This document shows, in pieces, positions 1-5,194 of a DNA stretch of 6,888 nucleotides (positions are counted from its first letter, which is position 1; the number at the start of each line of letters is the position of its first letter). The stretch is taken from positions 1 through 6,888 of the forward strand of contig CAMBBY010000062.1 of assembly GCA_945863825.1 (NCBI GenBank). Reading direction: 5' to 3'. The position numbers were made by a program, and so were the translations under genes. Below the pieces are notes generated by a model. The model was not told where the DNA came from and did not search any database. It worked only from the letters and a program-made list of their open reading frames with translations. The stretch comes from an uncultured Prevotella sp. GTDB taxonomy: Bacteria > Bacteroidota > Bacteroidia > Bacteroidales > Bacteroidaceae.

Positions 1-873
1 TGCCACGAAAGCCGCCTCTGGTGGGCACCAGGAGTGGAAGCGCACATGATTGATGCCATACTCCTTACAGATTCCGAGATACTTCATCCAACCTTCCACG
101 CTCATTTCCACATGTCCCGTTAGCGGCCATACTGCCGCATCATGCTTGCCACGAAGAAATATCCTATGACCATTGGCATAGAAGTGGGCACCCTCAATAT
201 GGAAATCCTTAGCGAAATCAGGCATCTGAAGGACTGTAGAAGAAACTACAGAACTACTAGGGATTGCTCCTGCTAGAGTTTCTGCAGATTTGCTCTCTAC
301 TGAACTGACAAGTTGGAGTTCTATCCTTCCGATAATTCCATTCCAGTTGGTCTGCGTATCTTCCGTATAAGCATGGCTGGAAGCGTAAACCTGCTCAGGC
401 ACGCCTCTCCCATTATCCACCACGATTTCCAGGAGATGCTTGCCCGGCTTTACCTTTTTTGGCAGAAGATAGCGCTGAGGAGTAGAGATGAAGCTGCAAG
501 AATCCACCAGTTCTCCATCCACATACACCCATGTCGGTCGGGTACGTTCCAGGAAGAGTTCTACCGGTTTCTTCTTCCAGTCCTTCGGGATATTGATGGT
601 TCTGGAATATCTTGCAGCTCCTTTATAGGCATAGAGCCTCATAAGATGCGTCGTTTCCATCGTATCTTTCGGAGCGAATCCCAGATGGTTCGTGTCGATG
701 GTGCCGGGAAGGAAGGCACGCTTCACCTCACCCTGCGATGCATGCTTACTCTTGGCAAAAGCGCTACCGCTCTTTCCCAACTCCACATTCCATTCACCAG
801 CGAGCGAAATGCTCTGTGCTTGCAAGCCCAGACTTACCAGTCCCAGACAAGCGATAAGAATAGTTTTCTTCAT
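1..873 (-). CDS. Secreted glycoside hydrolase family 2 protein (beta-galactosidase/beta-glucuronidase-like), N-terminal part
   Basis: The reading frame is open from an ATG at 871-873 to the left edge, giving 291 residues; the C-terminus lies outside the window. Residues 1-19 form a signal peptide (MKK, then a hydrophobic core, likely cut after LQA), so the enzyme is exported. An LIAC motif at 6-9 is too close to the N-terminus for a convincing lipobox. Residues about 21-190 resemble the GH2 sugar-binding jelly roll: SLAGEW near 23-28, LPGT at 55-58, ARYSRTINIP at 87-96, TWVYVDGE at 114-121, and TNWNGIIGRIEL at 175-186. A Ser/Ala-rich stretch (191-222) leads into the start of the TIM barrel, with NGHRIFLRGKHD at 234-245 and INHVRFHSWCPPEAAF at 274-289. 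The catalytic glutamates would lie beyond the edge, so activity and substrate cannot be judged. The family hydrolyses beta-glycosides, commonly in polysaccharide utilisation. It sits 14 bp after the ATPase stop with no obvious promoter of its own. The missing central Ig-like domain is discussed in the findings. Confidence 0.9.
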   Translation of the reverse strand, partial: MKKTILIACLGLVSLGLQAQSISLAGEWNVELGKSGSAFAKSKHASQGEVKRAFLPGTIDTNHLGFAPKDTMETTHLMRLYAYKGAARYSRTINIPKDWKKKPVELFLERTRPTWVYVDGELVDSCSFISTPQRYLLPKKVKPGKHLLEIVVDNGRGVPEQVYASSHAYTEDTQTNWNGIIGRIELQLVSSVESKSAETLAGAIPSSSVVSSTVLQMPDFAKDFHIEGAHFYANGHRIFLRGKHDAAVWPLTGHVEMSVEGWMKYLGICKEYGINHVRFHSWCPPEAAFVA

Positions 874-887
874 TAACTTATAATTGT

Positions 888-2060
888 CTAATAGTTCATA
901 CCAAAAGCCCAGAGAGGAATAACATTGCCCATGCCTGTCTCTATATCATCCTTCACAACATATCCCTCTTTAGCCTCAGAAATCTGCTTCTGACCTTTCT
1001 TTTTACCACCAATCTCAAAAGTCTTGTCTTCTATCATGAAATCAGAGATTGGAGAATTGAAGACAGCATGATTCACACGCATCTGATTAAAAAAGAAAGT
1101 CTCTCGCTGATTGCCAATATCAGGCATCGAAGAAGAGAGTGCAAAGGAGAGGTTGGTATTATCAAGATACATCTTTTCTACCTTGCCCAAACCACGCACT
1201 CCTCCAGTGGACTCATGAAGTTGGGCTATCAAACCTGCACGCTCCATCAGTTCGAAGTAATCGGGCAGATTATTGCGATCCACCTTGATAGTTGTAGCAA
1301 TGGTACTCATGTTGGGCTTGAAAGGCACACTATCAGCTATTACCTGCATCAGTTCCTTCAGTTTTCTAGACACCTTCACCGTATAATTGGCATATTGTGG
1401 AATATCCGTCTCCAAAGTCATACTCACCACTTGATTCAGTCGCATCCTATAGCCCTCATCCTTTGAAAAAGGATAGTAACCCTTGCGCAGATATTCATGA
1501 AATAATGCCAACGGATGCTCTATCTCCTCCGGCAACACGACTTCATTATTTACGATTTGTTCCAATGTAGAGACAGGAATGTCTATGCCCTTTTCCATAC
1601 CGATGTATTCACGAAAAGACAGGCCTTGCATCGTAAAGACCAGTACTCGTCGGCTTAAATCTGCTGTACCTTTATAAATATCAAGCACAGAAGAACCGGT
1701 AAATACCACTTGCAAGGTTGGCAGATTATCGTATATCATCTTAAGTTCTGTAGCCCATCCCTTATATTTATGTATTTCATCGATAAAAAGATGCTTGCCT
1801 CCAAGTTGGCTAAACTTCATTGCAGTTTCAAAGAGAGTATGATTAGCGAAATAGATGGATTCCGCACTCACGTAGAGTGTGTCTTTCATCTGAAGATTCA
1901 ATTTGATATACTGCAAAAGAAGTGTTGTCTTGCCGACTCCACGAGGTCCAACAAGGGCCGTCATCCGATTCGACCAAGGAATCTGATGATACATATATCG
2001 TAGGTATCGAGTATCGGTACGCTTGATAAGATTGTCTGAAAGTTGCTTCAATAATTCCAT
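888..2060 (-). CDS. AAA+ family ATPase of the COG1373 type (AAA_14 domain plus DUF4143-like C-terminus)
   Basis: This 390-residue protein has a clear P-loop ATPase core. Walker A is GPRGVGKTT at 38-46, Walker B is LFIDE at 91-95, and a sensor-1-like TGSS is at 121-124. A conserved DLSRRV (134-139) is followed by GLSFREY (146-152). The centre has YLRKGYYP (190-197), the helical linker typical of this family, then a winged-helix-like region about 230-285. KMYLDNTNL (296-304) precedes a C-terminal part with D340, E349 and K353 in DFMIEDKTFEIGGKK, spaced like the core of a PD-(D/E)XK nuclease fold. Length and domain order match full-length members, so it looks intact. The cellular role of these proteins is poorly known; the group is abundant and patchily distributed in Bacteroidota and archaea. 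The start is an ATG at 2058-2060 about 30 bp below a TATATTTG element. GH2 follows 14 bp later on the same strand, suggesting one transcript. Family assignment is strong; a DNA-related role is inference. Confidence 0.9.
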   Translation of the reverse strand: MELLKQLSDNLIKRTDTRYLRYMYHQIPWSNRMTALVGPRGVGKTTLLLQYIKLNLQMKDTLYVSAESIYFANHTLFETAMKFSQLGGKHLFIDEIHKYKGWATELKMIYDNLPTLQVVFTGSSVLDIYKGTADLSRRVLVFTMQGLSFREYIGMEKGIDIPVSTLEQIVNNEVVLPEEIEHPLALFHEYLRKGYYPFSKDEGYRMRLNQVVSMTLETDIPQYANYTVKVSRKLKELMQVIADSVPFKPNMSTIATTIKVDRNNLPDYFELMERAGLIAQLHESTGGVRGLGKVEKMYLDNTNLSFALSSSMPDIGNQRETFFFNQMRVNHAVFNSPISDFMIEDKTFEIGGKKKGQKQISEAKEGYVVKDDIETGMGNVIPLWAFGMNY

Positions 2061-2090
2061 ATTTCTTGCCTTATTTGATGTTTACGGCTG

Positions 2091-2098
2091 CAAATATA
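2091..2098 (-). promoter_or_regulatory. Bacteroidota -7 promoter element for the AAA ATPase
   Basis: On the minus strand this reads TATATTTG, an exact match to the TAnnTTTG -7 element of the Bacteroidota primary sigma factor. A TTG inside a palindrome arm about 23 bp upstream could serve as a weak -33 element. The inferred start of transcription lies near 2085, giving a leader of roughly 25 nt before the ATG at 2058-2060. The tandem palindromes overlap the region upstream of this box. Confidence 0.65.
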
Positions 2099-2101
2099 CA
2101 A

Positions 2102-2157
2102 AAATTGCGGTAAAAGCACCGCAATTTACCAAAGAAATTGCTGTATTTTTACCGCAA
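2102..2157. repeat. Two tandem palindromes at 33-bp pitch, probable operator
   Basis: The first unit is a perfect 10-bp inverted repeat: AAATTGCGGT at 2102-2111, a 6-bp spacer, and ACCGCAATTT at 2118-2127. The second unit is TTGCTGTA at 2138-2145 and TACCGCAA at 2150-2157, with one mismatch between arms. Left arms (2105 and 2138) and right arms (ACCGCAA at 2118 and 2151) are each offset by exactly 33 bp, close to three helical turns. TTGCGGTAAAA (2105-2115) is also the perfect reverse complement of 2147-2157. The array abuts and overlaps the upstream part of the ATPase promoter, so dimers of a repressor or activator could bind on one DNA face. The binding protein is unknown; a small repeat element is the alternative. 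Confidence 0.7.
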
Positions 2158-2222
2158 AATATGATTTGCAAAGAAAAAGTCACTGTAAATGCAAGTAGAA
2201 TCATTTTTATGACTACCCATGT

Positions 2223-2735
2223 TTATTTGTCTAAATGGTGTCCTGCCAGCATTCCATAAACAGAAAGTCCCAATGTTACAGGAAAATTCTTTTTTCTATC
2301 TGTACACAGATTTCTCACACATCCCTTCTTAAAATAAGCAGGGAAATGTATTTCACCATTTCCACTACTTGCCATAACAGCTACACCAATATAATATTTA
2401 TGATTATGTTTCAGTTTTAAAGGTTCTTCTACCAATGCAGAAAAATCTTTTTTATTAGAGATTTTAGACACCTGTATGTAGATTGGTCGATGCTGAATCG
2501 GGACAAATTGCGTGCCTATAATTTCATAGACAATTAAACGAATTGTACAATATGCAAAAGAGCATTTCTGCACACGCAACTTGACATTTTTCACAAGCCA
2601 ATCATTATTTACTGAAAACAATGGTCCTGTTTCGTATTGAGTGTTTTGGACATTATGAAAAGCCACATCACCCGGTGCTCGCACACCCCTACCTACAATA
2701 GTTTTCTGCATTTTCTTAATATATGTTCCATGCAT
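2223..2735 (-). CDS. Hypothetical protein, stand-alone beta-sandwich-like domain (possible 5'-truncated gene)
   Basis: The ORF encodes 170 residues from an ATG at 2733-2735; an in-frame TGA at 2751-2753 prevents a longer product. A second ATG at residue 9 (2709-2711) is an alternative start. No signal peptide or membrane segment is visible. The core runs from GRGVRAPGDVAFHNVQ (15-30) through ETGPLF (35-40), IRLIVYEI (65-72), an HRPIYIQV strand (82-89), KYYIGVAV (113-120), EIHFPAYFKKG (128-138) and FPVTLGLSVYG (151-161). The alternating hydrophobic strands suggest a beta-sandwich. I recall similar segments at the C-terminus of larger Bacteroidota hypothetical proteins that carry a carboxypeptidase-like regulatory domain in front; that partner is absent here, so this may be a remnant or a naturally short version. 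Four cysteines (58, 63, 139, 144) are present. Base composition is clearly more AT-rich than the helicase next to it. A promoter upstream supports expression. Function is unknown. Confidence 0.6.
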   Translation of the reverse strand: MHGTYIKKMQKTIVGRGVRAPGDVAFHNVQNTQYETGPLFSVNNDWLVKNVKLRVQKCSFAYCTIRLIVYEIIGTQFVPIQHRPIYIQVSKISNKKDFSALVEEPLKLKHNHKYYIGVAVMASSGNGEIHFPAYFKKGCVRNLCTDRKKNFPVTLGLSVYGMLAGHHLDK

Positions 2736-2796
2736 ATCTGAGAAATAAATTCAGCATTGTACGTCTTCTTAACAGGCCTGATAAAAACCAAGACTA

Positions 2797-2804
2797 CAAA
2801 GTTA
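2797..2804 (-). promoter_or_regulatory. Bacteroidota -7 promoter element for the 170-residue hypothetical gene
   Basis: The minus strand reads TAACTTTG, an exact TAnnTTTG match. It would start transcription near 2790, about 55 nt above the ATG at 2733-2735. The nearest TTTG that could act as a -33 box is about 26 bp further upstream, which is somewhat long, so the upstream element is uncertain. Confidence 0.55.
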
Positions 2805-2921
2805 CGGATTTTCTGCGTAAAAACCATATACAAAATTGGGATGTTCCAAGCAAGAATCGTCACATTTTGATTTTTGTCAAACTTTTGTGCAGAAACCATC
2901 TTGACAAGTTCCTCACGACTT

Positions 2922-2956
2922 GAGCACCCTTCCTTGATTCACAAGAAAGAATGCTC
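2922..2956 (-). terminator. RNA hairpin in the helicase 3' region, possible terminator or mRNA-stabilising stem
   Basis: On the minus strand, GAGCATTCTTTCTTG (2956-2942) can pair with CAAGGAAGGGTGCTC (2936-2922) around a 5-nt loop. All 15 positions pair as RNA, three of them G-U. On the plus strand the same three positions would be C-A mismatches, so the structure is specific to the minus transcript. It begins about 60 nt after the helicase stop. No U-run follows, so it does not look like a canonical intrinsic terminator; a 3'-end-protecting or factor-assisted terminator stem is possible. Confidence 0.5.
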
Positions 2957-3014
2957 TTTACTATGATAACTATAGCCACATGATTTACTTTACTTCATCA
3001 TGCTATGCTATGCT

Positions 3015-4973
3015 TTACTTCTTCTTAGGTCTGCGGCGAGCCCAACCTTCTTCCTCGAAGTTTGGCTCCTCGCCCTTGAACTTCACGTTGTCGTTGTTCT
3101 GGAAGAACTGGCGCCAATCGCCTGTATCCTCCTGGCTGCGTGATTTTCTGCCGCCACGAGATTCGCCACGGCTTCCACGTCCTCCCTTTCCACGAGAATC
3201 ACGAGAGTCTCTTGCATCATCAGAAGAACCTCTGCGGCTGCGTCCGCCTCTTTCTGAAGAACGACCGCCACGGCTCTCAGCATCACGTCCGCCACGGGCT
3301 GCTCTGCCATGACCTTCCTCATCAGCATCGTTACATCTTACGGTTCTGCCCTTGTACTCAGTACCGTTCAATGCCTTCATCACGCGCTTCGCATCCTCCT
3401 CAGGCACCTCGATGTAGGCAAACTTACTCAGCAGGTCGATGTGACCCACCTCCTGGCGACCCTTCACGTGCTTGTTCAGATACTGCATGATTTCGCCCGG
3501 ATAGAAACCATCAGCCTTACCCAGGTTGATGAACAGTCTCTTGAAACCAGCCTCTGTCTCATGCTTTCTGCGACCATTGGAAACCTTACCACGGCCTTCG
3601 CCACGGCTTCCACGACCTTCTCCGCTACGTGAACCCTTGCCGCTCTCTGGCTTCACAATCTCTGGAGCACTTTTGTAGTAATCCAGGAACTTACCGAAGG
3701 TGATGGTCACCATCTTCTTGATGATGTCCTCCTTGTCGATGTACTCAAACTGGCGGTTGATTTCTGCCATGTATGGTTCAATCTGATCCTCGTCCACATC
3801 GGTCTTCATGATGTCGTCCATGGTCTTGAAGAGCTGCTTCTTGCAGATTTCCTCTGGGGTTGGCAAAACGCCGTCCACGAACTCCTTGCCAATCTGCTTC
3901 TCAATTTGGCGAACCTTGAACTTCTCTCTGGTATGGATGATAGAGATGGATGTTCCCTTCTTTCCGGCACGACCGGTACGACCGCTTCGATGGGTATAAC
4001 TTGCCACATCGTCAGGCAAACCGTAGTTGATGACGTGAGTCAGATCGTCAACATCAAGACCACGGGCAGCCACATCGGTAGCCACCAGGAACTGAACGGT
4101 ATGGTTGCGGAACTTCTGCATGGTGAGGTCACGCTGCTGCTGGCTCAAGTCGCCGTGCAGGGCTTCTGCATTATAACCATCCTTAATCAACTTATCTGCA
4201 ATATCCTGAGTCTCCAGCTTGGTGCGGCAGAAGATAATCGCAAAGATGCGTGGATAGAAGTCCACCACACGCTTCAGGGCAAGATACTTATCCTTGGCGT
4301 TTACGAGATAGTAGATGTGGTTTACGTGCTCAGCACCCTCATTGCGTGAACCCACTACGATTTCCTTGTGGTCGCGCAGATAGTTGAGGGCAATCTTCTC
4401 GATGTCCTTGCTCATGGTAGCCGAGAAGAGCAGAGTGTTTCTATCTTCAGGCACGTTCTCGAAGATGGCATTGATGCTCTCAGAGAAACCCATGTTGAGC
4501 ATCTCGTCAGCCTCATCAAGCACCACATTGTTTACGTTCTCCAACTGAGCCACACCACGATTAATCAAATCGAGCAATCGTCCAGGAGTAGCCACGATAA
4601 TCTGCACACCATGCTTCAGGGTGCGAATCTGGCTTCCGATGTCGGTACCGCCATAAACTGCGGCAATATGCAAACCGTCGATGTACTTGGCAAAGCTGTT
4701 CAAATCGTCTGCTATCTGGAGACAGAGCTCACGTGTAGGACTGAGGATGATAGCCTGTGTCTGCTTGCTGCTGGCATCAGTTTTCTGGATAACCGGAATA
4801 CCGTAAGATGCTGTCTTACCCGTACCGGTCTGCGCCAACGCAATCACGTCGTTCTTATTACCAAGCAAATATGGGATAACTTCTTCCTGAACTGGCATTG
4901 GATTCTCAAATCCAAGCTCTTCGATGGCACGGCGAATCTCCTCGCTCACGCCCAATTCTTCAAATGTCTTCAA
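3015..4973 (-). CDS. deaD: ATP-dependent DEAD-box RNA helicase, DeaD/CsdA type, with RG-rich C-terminal tail
   Basis: This 652-residue cytoplasmic enzyme unwinds RNA duplexes using ATP. All core motifs are visible: Q motif around GFENPMPVQ (21-29), Walker A AQTGTGKT (47-54), PTREL (79-83), TPGR (129-132), DEAD (153-156), SAT (185-187), IIFCRT (246-251), ATDVAARGLD (298-307) and HRSGRTGRAG (328-337). Residues 476-551 form a DbpA-like RNA-binding domain. Two Gly/Arg/Ser-rich segments follow the pattern of flexible RNA-binding tails: 441-470 before that domain and 552-611 after it. This order matches CsdA/DeaD proteins, which act in ribosome assembly and cold adaptation. The start codon is TTG (minus, 4973-4971). 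A stop lies three codons upstream in frame, and the next in-frame Met is residue 27, inside the Q motif, so TTG is needed for a functional protein. It has its own promoter and a leader of about 130 nt. Assignment is very secure; the exact cellular role is inferred. Confidence 0.97.
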   Translation of the reverse strand: MKTFEELGVSEEIRRAIEELGFENPMPVQEEVIPYLLGNKNDVIALAQTGTGKTASYGIPVIQKTDASSKQTQAIILSPTRELCLQIADDLNSFAKYIDGLHIAAVYGGTDIGSQIRTLKHGVQIIVATPGRLLDLINRGVAQLENVNNVVLDEADEMLNMGFSESINAIFENVPEDRNTLLFSATMSKDIEKIALNYLRDHKEIVVGSRNEGAEHVNHIYYLVNAKDKYLALKRVVDFYPRIFAIIFCRTKLETQDIADKLIKDGYNAEALHGDLSQQQRDLTMQKFRNHTVQFLVATDVAARGLDVDDLTHVINYGLPDDVASYTHRSGRTGRAGKKGTSISIIHTREKFKVRQIEKQIGKEFVDGVLPTPEEICKKQLFKTMDDIMKTDVDEDQIEPYMAEINRQFEYIDKEDIIKKMVTITFGKFLDYYKSAPEIVKPESGKGSRSGEGRGSRGEGRGKVSNGRRKHETEAGFKRLFINLGKADGFYPGEIMQYLNKHVKGRQEVGHIDLLSKFAYIEVPEEDAKRVMKALNGTEYKGRTVRCNDADEEGHGRAARGGRDAESRGGRSSERGGRSRRGSSDDARDSRDSRGKGGRGSRGESRGGRKSRSQEDTGDWRQFFQNNDNVKFKGEEPNFEEEGWARRRPKKK

Positions 4974-5103
4974 ATCTTTTTAACCTTAATTCATGTATAA
5001 TCAAATAGAAGGCCGAATTCACCCTCCCAGCCATGAATTAGGGTGCAAAATCCTTCTAAAACGCTTGCGGCAACCGTATAGTTTTATTAAGATTGCCTAA
5101 ATT
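4974..5103 (-). promoter_or_regulatory. Structured 5' leader of the helicase mRNA (candidate autoregulatory element)
   Basis: Between the inferred transcription start near 5103 and the TTG codon, several pairing segments are visible. TAGAAGG (5006-5012) pairs with CCTTCTA (5052-5058), enclosing CACCC (5020-5024) paired with GGGTG (5041-5045). GGCAA (5069-5073) pairs with TTGCC (5093-5097). A competing interaction joins CCTTAATTCATG (4984-4995) to CATGAATTAGG (5032-5042), with a single bulge; it would occupy sequence just upstream of the start and cannot coexist with the first structure except as a pseudoknot. Arms are quoted from the plus strand. The pairings are seen in sequence; a regulatory role is inference. 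Confidence 0.45.
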
Positions 5104-5109
5104 CGGGTG

Positions 5110-5117
5110 CAAAGTTA
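5110..5117 (-). promoter_or_regulatory. Bacteroidota -7 promoter element for the DEAD-box helicase
   Basis: The minus strand reads TAACTTTG followed by C, an exact TAnnTTTG match. No clear TTTG -33 element is found at the usual distance. It lies back to back with the promoter of the DUF3843-like gene, the two -7 boxes being about 43 bp apart. Confidence 0.6.
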
Positions 5118-5136
5118 CGAAAAAACTTTGAATTTC

Positions 5137-5168
5137 TTGCAGATTTCTCCATTATTTCATTACCTTTG
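5137..5168 (+). promoter_or_regulatory. Bacteroidota promoter for the DUF3843-like gene
   Basis: TACCTTTG at 5161-5168 is an exact TAnnTTTG -7 element. A TTG at 5137-5139 lies 21 bp upstream at the position expected for the -33 element. Transcription would begin near 5175, giving a short A-rich leader of about 20 nt before the ATG at 5195. Confidence 0.65.
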
Positions 5169-5194
5169 CACGAAATAACAAACAATCGAATGAT

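Larger units (their letters stand above)
2736..3014. other. AT-rich intergenic region between the helicase and the hypothetical gene
   Basis: I see no convincing gene here. Short ORFs exist on both strands across about 2693-2923, but neither has recognisable sequence and one spans the promoter element at 2797-2804. The region holds that promoter, the hairpin at 2922-2956, and short tandem repeats just below the helicase stop (TGCTA/TGCTT units at about 3001-3015 and TTTACTT copies nearby). It probably contains the 3' untranslated region of the helicase transcript. Confidence 0.6.

Noticed and set aside
313..876. Plus-strand ORF of 187 codons opposite the GH2 gene
   Set aside because: It is antisense to a frame with a clear signal peptide and GH2 motifs, and its product shows no recognisable domain.
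2102..2157. CRISPR-like array
   Set aside because: There are only two palindromic units, with spacers of 4-6 bp inside and about 10 bp between them, far too short for CRISPR spacers.
2160..2204. Possible terminator after the 170-residue gene, formed by ATGAT/ATCAT and TTGCA/TGCAA on the minus strand
   Set aside because: The stem has a 5-nt bulge and a large loop containing the only T-run, so it is no better than chance pairing in AT-rich sequence.
2693..2923. Overlapping short ORFs of 68 codons (minus) and 66 codons (plus) in the intergenic region
   Set aside because: The two are antisense to each other in AT-rich DNA. The minus one spans the promoter of the next gene, and neither resembles a known protein.
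3141..3320. Repetitive RG-encoding DNA as a possible tandem repeat array
   Set aside because: The repetition is explained by the low-complexity RG-rich protein tail; the DNA units are irregular in length and sequence.
4368..5000. Plus-strand ORF of 210 codons opposite the helicase N-terminus
   Set aside because: It mirrors the strongly conserved DEAD-box motifs on the minus strand; the long open frame is a by-product of codon use.
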